64,000 nt of DNA from Marinovum algicola (GTDB taxonomy: Bacteria > Pseudomonadota > Alphaproteobacteria > Rhodobacterales > Rhodobacteraceae), in contig NZ_FNYY01000020.1 in NCBI RefSeq assembly GCF_900109145.1, forward strand, positions 1 to 64,000, read 5' to 3'. Numbering within the stretch: the first letter of the stretch is position 1; every line of letters starts with the position of its first letter. Below are positions 41,767-50,347 of this stretch, piece after piece. The notes under the pieces were generated by a model. That model worked only from the letters and a program-made list of their open reading frames with translations. It did not search any database and was not told the DNA's origin. Made by a program: the position numbers and the translations under genes.

Positions 41767-44117
41767 CGGAGGTCCTTCCTTTTTTGGAACAGGCGGGGGA
41801 GCCAGTCTTTCGGGGCAGGGTGATCCAGCATCAGCGCGTGCATGATGGCGTTGGTGGCGGTGCGGCCCGACAGGACGGTCAGCACGTCATCGAGGCCCGA
41901 CAGATCGAGGTCGCAGACCACCGAGTTCTGCGCCTGTTTGATGAGGAAATGGCCGAGGGGCAGCTCGTCACGCACGATCTGAAACTCCCGATCGGACAGG
42001 CTGAACTCGTCGACCAGGTCCTTGCGGCTGGCGCGGTCGGAACCAAAGAAGATCTGGCTGGCGCATTGCTCGATGATCGTGCGGGCAATGGGGCTGTTCA
42101 CGACGTCGGAGGCCGACTGCGTCCCGGCCACGATGATGCCGTTCTGCTTACGGATGACCTTCAGCTTGTTCTTCACGAAGTCCGAGAAGTAGGGGTCGGA
42201 CAGCGCCTTCCAGAACTCGTCGATGAAGATCGCGATACGCTGGCCGGTGATCAGTTTTTCGACCCGGTGCATGAGGTACATCATGATCGGGTTGCGGATT
42301 TCTGGATCGTCGAGGAAGGCCGTGATGTCGAAGCCCACCAGGTCTGCATCGAAGGCGATGGTGTCCTCGAAATTGTCGAAGACCCAGCCGAGGCGTTCGT
42401 CGCTCAGCCAGCGATCCAGACGGTTGCCGATGTCTTCCGCGCCGCCGCCGAACCCCAGTAGCTCGCGCAGGGCGGAGACGGTGCGGCCACTGCGCGGCAG
42501 GTTGGACAGGCCCGTGACGGCCATCTCGATCCGCCGGATGTCCTCGGCCGAGAAGGTTGCGCGCTCGCCGCCCAGCATGGATTTGACCAGGTCAACCATG
42601 AAGGCCTGGCCGTCGGCATCGAGCTCGATTGCCATGAACGGCGCGCAGCCGGTCGGGCGACCGGACTGGAAATCGAGATAGGAGCCGCCCGAGGCACGGA
42701 CGAAGATCTCGGCCCCGTAATCCTTGTCGAAGAGGACGCGCTTGGCCCCGAATTTTTCCAGCTGCGACAGCAGGAAGGTCTGCACGACCGTCTTGCCGGA
42801 GCCGGAGGGGCCGCAGATGAAGGTGTGGCCGAGATCGCCGACATGGAAATTGAAGTAGAAGGGGCTTCCGGCGCTGGTCTGGAGTTTGCTGACCGCACCG
42901 CCCCATTCATTGCCGTGCCGGTGGCCGGTCGGGTAATTGTGCAGCGGTGCCATGGCCGTGTAGTTGCGGCTGGTCACCATCGCGACCCGCGCCCGGTGCG
43001 CGTGGTTGCCAGGAAGCTGCGCCCAGAATTGCGGCTCAAGCCCCATGTCTTCGCGGGCGACGACAGCCCCGGATTCCGACAACAGGGTATGCGCATCGGC
43101 GGCGCGGGCTTTCAGCTCCTTCGCATCGTCGGTTAGGACCATCAGGGACAGGTTATGCTCGCCCATCACGAACTCGCCCGACATCAGATCGTCGCGGGCG
43201 TCGCGCAGCCCGTCCGCCTGGGACACGGCGGGGTCATTCGCGTTGCGCAGCCGCCCTTCCTTGAGCGTCATCTGACGCATGGCCTCGTTCTTCGCGGTGC
43301 AGCGAAAGGACTGTGTGAGGACGAAGCGGAAGGGGGCCGTCAGCAGGTTGTCGAACATGTTCGGGTGCGTGCGGGCGTGGTATTCCTTGATGCCGAACAT
43401 CGCGCCATAGGTGCTGGCGGAGGCATGGCGGATTTCCAGCGCCTCCCGCCCGAAGATCACCCGGTCGGTGTAGATCGCATTGCCAATGGTCCCGTGAACC
43501 AGCGGGACCGGCTCATACCGGCCAGAGATCAATTGCTTGAGGACACTGGCAGGCTCGGAGATCAGCAGGTCGCGGTGGTCCCGAGTGATCGAGAGCTTCC
43601 GGGGCCGGAAGCGGCTGAGGCTGCGGGTCAGCTGCGTGGTCTTGTCGTCGAGATCGTCCAGAAGATCCTGGTCCACCTCGATCTGGCTGGTGCGGGCGCG
43701 ACGGACGCCCTTTGCCAGCCGACCACCAGGCAGGCTGCGGGGCTGCACGTAGACCGTCAAATACAGATCGTTGCGGAACAGACGCTTGGCCTCGATGCGG
43801 CTGCGATAGCTCTCGTCGATCCAGCGGGCGAGGTCGGTGACAAAGTTGCCGGACGGATAATCGTCATCGGTGGCACGGACCACATGGACATAGGCCATGA
43901 CGCTGTCGTCGGCGATGTTGCGCAGCGCGTGGCTGAGCTGGTTGTGCAGCGTGTTGATGAGCTGGGTATCCGCCGTGCGGAAGGAGACGCCCTCAAGCTT
44001 CAGCATCTGGAAGGCACCCCTGTTGCGCGTGATGATCGTGTGCGCGTCCGAATGGCGGATGAAGGGAAGATAGCGGTCTGCCGTATTCTCCGTCTTGATC
44101 TTGCCCGTCAGGCCCAT
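41763..44117 (-). CDS. virB4: VirB4 secretion ATPase
   Basis: A 784-aa ATPase. N-terminal CagE-type domain with RYLPFIRHSDAHTIITRNRG and YVHVVRATDD. C-terminal ATPase with Walker A TFICGPSGSGKTVVQTFLL, Walker B RIAIFIDEFWKAL and the KVIRKQNGIIVAGTQSASD block. The start MGLTGKIKTENTADRY at 44117 overlaps the virB3 stop; the longer frame upstream reads through virB3 and virB2 out of phase and is rejected. Powers pilus assembly. Confidence 0.95.
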   Translation of the reverse strand: MGLTGKIKTENTADRYLPFIRHSDAHTIITRNRGAFQMLKLEGVSFRTADTQLINTLHNQLSHALRNIADDSVMAYVHVVRATDDDYPSGNFVTDLARWIDESYRSRIEAKRLFRNDLYLTVYVQPRSLPGGRLAKGVRRARTSQIEVDQDLLDDLDDKTTQLTRSLSRFRPRKLSITRDHRDLLISEPASVLKQLISGRYEPVPLVHGTIGNAIYTDRVIFGREALEIRHASASTYGAMFGIKEYHARTHPNMFDNLLTAPFRFVLTQSFRCTAKNEAMRQMTLKEGRLRNANDPAVSQADGLRDARDDLMSGEFVMGEHNLSLMVLTDDAKELKARAADAHTLLSESGAVVAREDMGLEPQFWAQLPGNHAHRARVAMVTSRNYTAMAPLHNYPTGHRHGNEWGGAVSKLQTSAGSPFYFNFHVGDLGHTFICGPSGSGKTVVQTFLLSQLEKFGAKRVLFDKDYGAEIFVRASGGSYLDFQSGRPTGCAPFMAIELDADGQAFMVDLVKSMLGGERATFSAEDIRRIEMAVTGLSNLPRSGRTVSALRELLGFGGGAEDIGNRLDRWLSDERLGWVFDNFEDTIAFDADLVGFDITAFLDDPEIRNPIMMYLMHRVEKLITGQRIAIFIDEFWKALSDPYFSDFVKNKLKVIRKQNGIIVAGTQSASDVVNSPIARTIIEQCASQIFFGSDRASRKDLVDEFSLSDREFQIVRDELPLGHFLIKQAQNSVVCDLDLSGLDDVLTVLSGRTATNAIMHALMLDHPAPKDWLPRLFQKRKDLR

Positions 44118-44458
44118 CAGTCGATCTCCTCGATCTTGTAGAGGCGGCGGAGACGCAGGGGGGATGTCGATGATCCCCCCCAAATGCTCCGGTTCCGGCA
44201 CCGGGCATTTGTGTCCAGCCAACGAAACAGGATTTGGAAGGCGTTCTGATCGCGCTCGACGATCAGGCGAGAGACGCCGAGCAGGGGGATCGCAATGGGC
44301 AGATAGAAGATCGAGTCCGCAGCGATCATCGCGAGCCCGCCAATGCCGCAGCACATGGCAAAGGCTTCGACTGGGATGCCGAAGATCATTGCCGGGCGCG
44401 TGAGGGCGAGGAACAGTACGTCCTCGTTCATCTTCACCTTGTCCATTGCATTGTTCAT
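44117..44458 (-). CDS. virB3: VirB3 inner-membrane protein
   Basis: A 113-aa protein with the VirB3 pattern EDVLFLALTRPAMIFGIPVE, two hydrophobic segments (about 27-44 and 47-63) and RDQNAFQILFRWLDT. Start MNNAMDKVKMN at 44458; its stop overlaps the virB4 ATG by one base. Confidence 0.92.
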   Translation of the reverse strand: MNNAMDKVKMNEDVLFLALTRPAMIFGIPVEAFAMCCGIGGLAMIAADSIFYLPIAIPLLGVSRLIVERDQNAFQILFRWLDTNARCRNRSIWGGSSTSPLRLRRLYKIEEID

Positions 44459-44476
44459 TCTGGGCCCTCCCGCCGG

Positions 44477-44764
44477 TTAGCCGGTGATCATTTTCAGCAC
44501 CTCGGAGGAGGCGTAGATCAGGACGACGCCGCCAACGGCCCAGGCGGCACGGCGCAGGTCGACGAAGTTGAAGAGCCAGCCCGCGCCGATGAACATGAGG
44601 GCGATCAGGGCAATGGGCTGCTTGGCGCTTTCGAACTCGTCGAGGATATTGTTCAGGAAGTCGGTGAAGCCTGCGGCGGCGGCGGGCTGCGCCGCTGCGG
44701 TCAGAACCGCAGCCAGGAACATCGGGGCGCCGATGCTCCGGTGGCGGGTCAGAAACTTCTTCAT
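44477..44764 (-). CDS. virB2: VirB2 major pilin
   Basis: A 95-aa prepilin: long signal region (to about Ala31, AAQPAAAAGF), then a mature part with two membrane helices (KQPIALIALMFIGAGWLF; AAWAVGGVVLIYASSEVLKMI). Fits VirB2/TrbC. AAGGACGCA precedes the ATG. Confidence 0.92.
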   Translation of the reverse strand: MKKFLTRHRSIGAPMFLAAVLTAAAQPAAAAGFTDFLNNILDEFESAKQPIALIALMFIGAGWLFNFVDLRRAAWAVGGVVLIYASSEVLKMITG

Positions 44765-44776
44765 GGTTGCGTCCTT

Positions 44777-45439
44777 TTATTGAAAAACCAAGGCGTTCGA
44801 TCCGGTGGCCGCGCCGAACACGTCCCATCGTTTCGCGGCCTTGTCGTCGCTCAGGGAGGGCGACCGCTTTTCTATCGAGGGGGCGGTCACGGACCCCTCT
44901 CCCAGCACGCGGGCCACGTAGCCGTTGTGGAAACCACGCGTGAAAGAGCCGGTGTTGTAGGAAGAAAGTGCCTGATGCAGGGCCTGTGTCCGGTCTGCTC
45001 CGTCATCGCGCGCCCGGTCATAGCCGTCGCGCAGCACGATTTCCGCAGCCGTCAGATTGCGGCAGGCATCGAACACCGTGGCAGGCGTCAGCCCGAGCCA
45101 GGACAGATTGGCGCTGTTGATCTGCCCGAGGCCCATGTCGATGGACTTCCCCTCCGCGATCAGGCGGCTGGCGATCTGCGCGGCCTCATTGGCGGAGCGC
45201 GGCGCATAGGACGCACGATCCGGGCCGTTCACGCCGATGGCGAACGGGTTGAAGCCACTCTCGGCGGCGACGAGCTTTTCCATGATGGAGGGGGCGACAC
45301 CGGGCGCGCAGTTCTCAGCGACGGCCCGGAACGCAGTGGCATTCATGGGCTCAGCCTGCGCGAGGCGCGGTGAGCCGACGGTGAATGCAGAAAGGATCGA
45401 GAGGGAGAGGAGGGAACCGCAGAGCGGTCGGAGGATCAG
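44777..45439 (-). CDS. virB1: VirB1-like lytic transglycosylase (non-ATG start)
   Basis: The domain shows the catalytic Glu in MEKLVAAESGFNPFAIGV, the GLGQINSANLSWLGL block and YDRARDDG, typical SLT/VirB1. A signal peptide is needed, and the hydrophobic ILRPLCGSLLSLSILSAF plus LAQA fits, but no ATG, GTG or TTG lies in frame near it. CTG at 45439 is the best guess, directly after the upstream stop (45462) and perhaps coupled to it. The in-frame ATG further up (45718) lies inside the neighbouring gene. It opens the cell wall for the channel. Confidence 0.82.
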   Translation of the reverse strand: MILRPLCGSLLSLSILSAFTVGSPRLAQAEPMNATAFRAVAENCAPGVAPSIMEKLVAAESGFNPFAIGVNGPDRASYAPRSANEAAQIASRLIAEGKSIDMGLGQINSANLSWLGLTPATVFDACRNLTAAEIVLRDGYDRARDDGADRTQALHQALSSYNTGSFTRGFHNGYVARVLGEGSVTAPSIEKRSPSLSDDKAAKRWDVFGAATGSNALVFQ

Positions 45440-45461
45440 CCTGCGCGCAGCGCCAAGGCGA

Positions 45462-45746
45462 TCACTCGGTGCCTTCGTCTTGTCCAGATTTCGGGGCAGG
45501 CACCCAAACGCCTTCGGCGTCAGGGAAGATACGCATGTGGAAGCTGACCAGCGCGTCGGAAGACTTGAAGACGCGGGCTTCGCCAGTCTTTGAGGAAATG
45601 ACCGGGCTGGCCGCGCCGGTCGACTGAACAGCCCAGAGCTCCCAGTTCCATCCTTTTGGCGTGTGAATCGGGCGGTAGTCGAGCTTGCCACCCTTCTCAA
45701 GGAAGTTTTGCACTGCATCAGTCGTAATCACGCGTGGGTTCCACAT
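45462..45746 (-). CDS. small conserved protein heading the vir operon, paralogue of the gene at 18395
   Basis: A 94-aa protein: ITTDAVQNFLEKGGKLDYRP, WELWAVQSTG, SPVISSKTGEARVFKSSDAL, PDAEGVWVPAP. It matches the 18395 protein in order, length and key residues (GG, F-x-S-x-DA, PD, VPxP). First gene of the leftward transfer operon, 23 bases before the proposed virB1 start. No membrane segment; possibly a regulator of transfer. Confidence 0.75.
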   Translation of the reverse strand: MWNPRVITTDAVQNFLEKGGKLDYRPIHTPKGWNWELWAVQSTGAASPVISSKTGEARVFKSSDALVSFHMRIFPDAEGVWVPAPKSGQDEGTE

Positions 45747-46060
45747 TGGCTGACACCTGTCGTTGAGTTTTTTTGGACAGGTGCTGCGTATCCTTGAATC
45801 ACGCCTTTTTTCAACTTTAAAGCCAAAATTTAAAAAAAGCGCCCTACAGCAAAAAAGTGCCGATTTCCTTTATAGAGCGCCTTAGTGCTGATTCGCGTAT
45901 TTGACAAATAGCGCTTCCTCTGGAAGCTTGGCGCTGTTCTTGTCGTCGCCGGCTATAGAATGATCACCTTGCTGTGACCATCCTGAGAGCGGAACACCGG
46001 CGGGGACATGCCGAGTGAAGAACCGAGGGGCCAGAAGTTTTGCTATTCTTTGGACATGCG
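45747..46060 (-). promoter_or_regulatory. AT-rich upstream region of the vir operon
   Basis: A 314-base gap between the vir operon (leftward) and a rightward secreted-protein gene. The side next to the operon (45765-45885) is strikingly AT-rich with T-runs and A-runs, in contrast to all neighbours. It probably holds the operon promoter; a TTGAAA-like -35 on the minus strand near 45813 has only a weak -10 match. Confidence 0.4.
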
Positions 46061-46768
46061 ATGAAGCGCGGTGTCGCGACTGCCCTAACCTGTACAGGCC
46101 TGCTCCTGGCCGCACCTCCGGCTGCGCAAGCCTACCAAGTAGACTGCGCTATCTTGATCTGTTTGGCAGGAGGCTGGCCCGACAGCACCGAGTGCAACGA
46201 GGCGCGATCCGTTTTCATCAGCAGGATCACGCCTTGGCCGGTGGAGCCTCCATTGCAGATCTGGAATTGCCCTTTGGGCGTGGGCTACCGCCCACCTCAG
46301 GAGCCGAACGCTTTGCCGCTCCTGTACGAGGCTTCCAGCACGCGGAAACCTTCTGCTATGCCGCCATTCTCGGCTGTTTTGGAGGGGATGCTCCCTCCGA
46401 GGCCAGGGCGGGACGAGATGCTGTCCCTGATCGCGAATTATGCCGATGTCAACGGCGTGGCCGACGTCGATATCAGCGGGGCCGAGTATGACTTCGTCCG
46501 CTCCATCCGCGTCTACAACGTCGAGTTTGCCCGACAGCGCGAAAGCGGCGACGATGGTGATTGTCGCCGGAGCGAGAAGGTCCGTGTCGGTACCTATGGG
46601 GTGCAGGGCGACTTCAGTTGGTCAAGCAGTTCGGTGACGTCACTGCCGGACGCGTTCGAAGGTCTCGTCGGTTGGGGTGAGCACTGCCCGAGCCTCTACG
46701 GGAGGGCCGTATTCATCGATTGGACCGACTATCAGGGAAACTATGGCTTCGAGCAGGTGGATTACTGA
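46061..46768 (+). CDS. secreted hypothetical protein next to the vir operon
   Basis: A 235-aa exported protein: signal MKRGVATALTCTGLLLAAPPAAQA, then YQVDCAILICLAGGWPDSTEC with a Cys pair, SRITPWPVEPPLQIWNCPLG, and a C-terminal beta-rich domain (SIRVYNVEFARQR; GTYGVQGDFSW; YQGNYGFEQVDY). Several cysteines suggest disulfides. I recall similar proteins beside virB clusters on Rhodobacterales plasmids. Function unknown. Confidence 0.7.
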   Translation: MKRGVATALTCTGLLLAAPPAAQAYQVDCAILICLAGGWPDSTECNEARSVFISRITPWPVEPPLQIWNCPLGVGYRPPQEPNALPLLYEASSTRKPSAMPPFSAVLEGMLPPRPGRDEMLSLIANYADVNGVADVDISGAEYDFVRSIRVYNVEFARQRESGDDGDCRRSEKVRVGTYGVQGDFSWSSSSVTSLPDAFEGLVGWGEHCPSLYGRAVFIDWTDYQGNYGFEQVDY

Positions 46769-46865
46769 TCACCGCAGGTGCCGACATCGCCGGTACCGGT
46801 AGCGTCCAGGGCACAAGAATGCGGCCACGAAGGCCGTGACGAGAAGGAGCAGTAAGGACTTAAGA

Positions 46866-46904
46866 AATTAAAACCCCCGCGAAGGCGGCAACCTTCCACG
46901 GGGG
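46866..46904 (-). terminator. minus-strand terminator upstream of repC
   Basis: Read leftward, a GC-rich stem (pairing 46892-46904 with 46874-46885, 6-base loop, one bulged position) is followed by TTTTAATT. A strong intrinsic terminator for leftward RNA, though no leftward gene lies nearby. Confidence 0.75.
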
Positions 46905-46948
46905 CTGAGGGACTTAGGGCCGGCAAGCCCGTAATCATCCGCAATCAT
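46866..46948 (-). ncRNA. candidate counter-transcribed RNA controlling repC
   Basis: The minus-strand terminator lies about 155 bases before the repC start with no gene to serve. On the same strand, upstream, are TTGCCT/TTGACT (46978-46988) and GATAGG (46956-46961), a plausible but imperfect promoter. An RNA of about 80 nt antisense to the repC leader would match the inc-alpha/ctRNA design of repABC plasmids, where the RNA limits RepC synthesis. Confidence 0.45.
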
Positions 46949-47057
46949 GATTTAGCCTATCAGCTTCCCAACCTTGCAGGCAAGTCAAAACGCATTTGTG
47001 CGATCTGTAGACGTTAACCTGCCGCCGCCTCGCTTCACACGAACGAGGATCGAACAG

Positions 47058-48287
47058 ATGCAAGTATCCCAGACTTTGCCTGCCCGGCGGTGTGAGGCCG
47101 TCAAGCCAACACTTCCACGCGGCATGGAGCGCGACGGCTTTGTCGCGCTTGTGGATGCGATTGCTTCCAGCCTTGGCATTGGTGCTGCGGCGATGATGAC
47201 CTTTCGCACGATGATCGCGTCGACCAGGCCGAGCGCGTTCAAGCGCGGCCCGGACGAGCCGTGCTGTTACCTCAGCCAGAACGAGATCGCGCACAAGCGT
47301 GGCGTCACGGCATGCCGCATCCGAGAGCATGAGGCGGCACTCGTCCGCGCAGGGCTCATCGAGAAGCGGACGATGGCCAATGGCGCGCGGTCCGGCTTTT
47401 CTGGCTGCGGCGTTTTCTTTGGCGTCGCGATCGCGCGCGTCGAGGAGTTTCTGTGCCTGCGCGACGAAGTCGAGGCTGATCGCAGGGCTCATGCGCGTCT
47501 GCGGGGGCAGCGCAGTTCACACAAGCGCCACCTGAAAGGCTTCCTGAGCGAGTTGATCGAGCATCAGGGGCGGACAGCAGAGGTCGCGCGCATCCAGCAG
47601 AAGTTCGCAGGGTGGCCGGCAGGCCAGGCGCTTCACCGGATGTCGCTGGAAGAGCTCCAGAAGCATGAGGCTGAAGCCGAAGCGCTGACGATTTCAGCGT
47701 CTGACTTGTTGCATGAAACGCATGATCGACCGCTCGAAAACGAGCGCTCTTATTTACAAGATACAACTCAAGATTCTAACGAAGTAACTTGTAACGATCC
47801 CGTCGATATGCGGGGCGTGGGCAAGCCCACGCACTCTACAGCTTCTGGTCCGCAGCCTGACGGCCACGTCCACTGCTTAGAAAAGCAGGATGGGGCTGTC
47901 AGCGAGGCGCACAAGTCCAAATTCATCCAGAATCTGGGCGGTGGTCGCCTATATGGGCTCTGTTCCGAAGAGATGAGGCTGTGGCTCGACATCGAGCGAC
48001 AAAAGCGCGGCAGGCTGGATTTCCATTCCTTCGTGATCGCGGCGCAGAAGCGCCTGCCTGAGCTGGGCATCCACCCATCTGCCTGGGAGGAAGCCGTGGG
48101 CCTACTGGATGAGGATGCCGCGATGCTTTGCGTGCTGATCACCGATGCGAAAGTTGCCGACCCTGAGGTCACCATCCTTTCCGCGGGAGCCTATCTGCGC
48201 GGTATGGTGCGGGCGCAGCGGACTGGCTCTCTGAACATCATGGGAAGCCTGATCGGGCTGAACGAGCGAAGCAGGAGGCGCTATTGA
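47058..48287 (+). CDS. repC: RepC-type replication initiator
   Basis: A 409-aa initiator. The N-terminal winged-helix region (MERDGFVALVDAIASSLGI, PCCYLSQNEIAHKRGVTACRIREHEAALVRAGLI) and the following CGVFFGVAIARVEEF fit replication protein C. The C-terminal domain has RQKRGRLDFHSFVIAAQKRL and SAGAYLRGMVRAQRTGSLNI. ATG at 47058 has GAGGA upstream. No RepA or RepB adjoins it; the partition genes are 24 kb away. In this family the initiator acts on an origin within its own gene. Confidence 0.88.
   Translation: MQVSQTLPARRCEAVKPTLPRGMERDGFVALVDAIASSLGIGAAAMMTFRTMIASTRPSAFKRGPDEPCCYLSQNEIAHKRGVTACRIREHEAALVRAGLIEKRTMANGARSGFSGCGVFFGVAIARVEEFLCLRDEVEADRRAHARLRGQRSSHKRHLKGFLSELIEHQGRTAEVARIQQKFAGWPAGQALHRMSLEELQKHEAEAEALTISASDLLHETHDRPLENERSYLQDTTQDSNEVTCNDPVDMRGVGKPTHSTASGPQPDGHVHCLEKQDGAVSEAHKSKFIQNLGGGRLYGLCSEEMRLWLDIERQKRGRLDFHSFVIAAQKRLPELGIHPSAWEEAVGLLDEDAAMLCVLITDAKVADPEVTILSAGAYLRGMVRAQRTGSLNIMGSLIGLNERSRRRY
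47728..47805. other. oriV: AT-rich tract in repC, candidate oriV
   Basis: A distinctly AT-rich patch in the middle of a GC-rich gene, with inverted repeats TTACAAG (47754-47760) and CTTGTAA (47788-47794). RepC plasmids are known to carry their origin in such a tract in the central part of repC. Confidence 0.55.
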
Positions 48288-48697
48288 AACCGCTCATCTT
48301 AGCGGCGGCCATTGTGGCGGCCCTCGTAGAACATGGGGCGGTTCAAGAGCTATGTATCGAGCCTATCAGGCCGGAGGCTGCACAGCTTCTTGATGCTGGG
48401 TTTACCGGTGCAGAGGTTCGGGTGGAGTTTCGACGTTTCTTCAGTCAGGTCGAGGAGTACCTGAATTGCCTTAACAAAACGTCAGCACGGATCAGGGATG
48501 ATGCGCGAGCCGCGGCCTACGATTATCAGCGTGTGCTGGAGACGACGGAGCCGGGCAAAGCCGATCAAGGCGATGATGGGTTTCGTCCGCCAAGTGTCGC
48601 CATGAAGGATACCGGCGAACTCTTCTTGAATTATCGACCAAACGCTGGCGGCACCGGACATGCCAGTGCCGCCAGGAAATCGTCCGCAGGGAGGTGA
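48284..48697 (+). CDS. exported protein coupled to repC
   Basis: A 137-aa protein with TTG start overlapping the repC stop (TTGA) and AGGAGG upstream. N-terminal signal or anchor (LILAAAIVAALVEHGAVQ), then a helical domain (FRRFFSQVEEYLNCLNKTSARIRDDARAAAYDYQRVLE) and a disordered tail. Function unknown; the helical domain recalls small periplasmic proteins encoded near plasmid replication or transfer genes. Confidence 0.7.
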   Translation: MKPLILAAAIVAALVEHGAVQELCIEPIRPEAAQLLDAGFTGAEVRVEFRRFFSQVEEYLNCLNKTSARIRDDARAAAYDYQRVLETTEPGKADQGDDGFRPPSVAMKDTGELFLNYRPNAGGTGHASAARKSSAGR

Positions 48698-48759
48698 TAG
48701 AGGAAGATTTCTATCGTGAAATTTTTGCGCCAGGTCAAAATCTGATAGTGAAGTTTATG

Positions 48760-49593
48760 TTAATTTACCCTCCAGATCCCTTCTTCCTGAGCCACTCGCG
48801 ATTCAGAAAGAAGTTTCTGTAAATGAGCCACAACATTCCTTTCGGCGGCCATTGCAATATGCGGGTCAGATTTCTTGTAGACTGAAGCGGCGATATTCTG
48901 GACTGTATCGGAAGTATTTAGGAGATGCTTGAGGATCTGGGTCTCGCGGCGCATCCGGTTGGCAAGTAACCGTTCGATGTAAGGGCGCGGATCCTGGAGT
49001 ACGGGCCCGTGACCCGGCAGGCAGATCCTATCGTCGCGATCAATAAGCCGTTGAAGCTGGTCGCAGTAATCACGCATGTTGCCGTCAGGGGGGCTGACGA
49101 TCGAACTGTTCCAACTCATCACGTGGTCGCCCGTGAATAACACTCCATCCAGCCTCGCAAAGCAGAGGTGATCGCTCGCGTGACCGGGTGTGTGAAGGAC
49201 AGTAAGACCGGCAATCCTTTGCCCGTCTTCCAAAAACCCGTCGGGTTGAAATGCATCGTCTGGAAAGGCACGCGAAACATAAACGGGCAGACCTGTCCGT
49301 TCGCGCAATCCCGGCACGGCACCGAAATGATCGGAATGGTGGTGTGACACTAGAATTCCGGCCGGGTTGCCTCCCAGATTCTCGACAATTGCTTCGAAAT
49401 GTGCACTGTCTTCTGCTGGACCCGGATCGAGAATGAACCGACCGTCAGGTGTATCAATGATGTAGCTGTTCGTCCCGTGATAGGTCATCTTCCCGGGATT
49501 GCTCGCAACGATCCTCAGGATTCCCTCGGCCACCTGTTCTGCACGCGCGCGACACGGTTCCGGCTCTGTGTGAAACATGCTGCGTTTTGTCAT
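48760..49593 (-). CDS. metallo-beta-lactamase-fold hydrolase (LACTB2/glyoxalase II-like)
   Basis: A 277-aa protein with HHHSDH (His84, His86, Asp88, His89), further metal ligands in HTPGHASDH and FTGDHVM, and CLPGHGPVL. A C-terminal winged-helix part (SVYKKSDPHIAMAAERNVVAHLQKLL) matches the LACTB2-like hydrolases, which cut thioesters or RNA. Substrate unknown. It starts a cargo segment that differs from the plasmid backbone. Confidence 0.85.
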   Translation of the reverse strand: MTKRSMFHTEPEPCRARAEQVAEGILRIVASNPGKMTYHGTNSYIIDTPDGRFILDPGPAEDSAHFEAIVENLGGNPAGILVSHHHSDHFGAVPGLRERTGLPVYVSRAFPDDAFQPDGFLEDGQRIAGLTVLHTPGHASDHLCFARLDGVLFTGDHVMSWNSSIVSPPDGNMRDYCDQLQRLIDRDDRICLPGHGPVLQDPRPYIERLLANRMRRETQILKHLLNTSDTVQNIAASVYKKSDPHIAMAAERNVVAHLQKLLSESRVAQEEGIWRVN

Positions 49594-49682
49594 TGAATAC
49601 GACCACTTTCTGACAGTGAAAAGTCTGGGACTTGCAAAGCCGCCTTTTGCTTTGCATAGCTTTGGAAGCCTCGGGCTGGCGT

Positions 49683-49708
49683 CCAGCGCCGGTCAGAACC
49701 GGCGCTGG
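49683..49708. terminator. hairpin after bioY
   Basis: Perfect 11-bp stem CCAGCGCCGGT/ACCGGCGCTGG with loop CAGA, 24 bases past the bioY stop. No T-run on either strand, so it may be a weak or factor-aided terminator. Confidence 0.55.
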
Positions 49709-49731
49709 AACAAGGCAACAAAGCCCAGCAG

Positions 49732-50298
49732 TCAAGCGTGACCCCGATTATGGAAACCTGTATACAGCACTACAGCAATTGCTGCCTTCGTCAGGTCTCC
49801 AAGCAGGAACGGGTAAAGCCCGGCGTTCAGCAATTTTTCGCCATAGCCGACAAAGCCACCCAACCAGAATAGCCCTGCGCAATACATAAGTATCGAACCG
49901 GAGAGGACCGCTACAGATGCTCTGATTGAAGGCGGAAGCCCTGCCAGCTTTTGAACCATCCATCCTGCAGCCGCCGCCGCGAGCGCAAACCCAATCAAGA
50001 ATCCGCCAGTGGGACCCGCAAAATAGGCCAGACCCGCCGGTGCGGGAGGCGTGCCAGCGAAAACCGGCAGGCCAAACAGACCTTCCAGAAGGTACGCAGC
50101 GACAACTAGACTACTGCGCACCGGCCCCAGGAAAAGGCCGAGACCCAAGACCACCAGGGTTTGTGTTGACATCGGTACCGGGTAGAACGGCACCGCGATT
50201 TTGGCGGATAGTGTCAGAAGTATTGTGCCGATGAGTATTATTGAGATCTCTCGGGTCAGTCTTGCGACCGGTTGGCGTTGAGTGGCTTCCAAATTCAT
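49732..50298 (-). CDS. bioY: BioY biotin transporter
   Basis: A 188-aa membrane protein with six hydrophobic segments and the BioY signature (AKIAVPFYPVPMSTQTLVVL; GPVRSSLVVAAYLLEGLFG; GPTGGFLIGFALAAA; YGEKLLNAGLYPFLLGDLTK). It is the substrate-binding part of the biotin ECF transporter. Energising partners BioM/BioN are absent here, and solitary BioY can work or borrow partners. No BioR box was seen upstream. Start MNLEATQRQ at 50298. Confidence 0.92.
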   Translation of the reverse strand: MNLEATQRQPVARLTREISIILIGTILLTLSAKIAVPFYPVPMSTQTLVVLGLGLFLGPVRSSLVVAAYLLEGLFGLPVFAGTPPAPAGLAYFAGPTGGFLIGFALAAAAAGWMVQKLAGLPPSIRASVAVLSGSILMYCAGLFWLGGFVGYGEKLLNAGLYPFLLGDLTKAAIAVVLYTGFHNRGHA

Positions 50299-50347
50299 CT
50301 GTTTCGTCCTTGTTTCTGTAGATCGTTGATTTGCTGGATAGGGAAGC

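Noticed and set aside
44118-44828. N-terminal extension of virB4 to 44828
   Set aside because: It reads out of phase through virB3 and virB2, which are both clear genes; the family start is MGLTGKIK at 44117.
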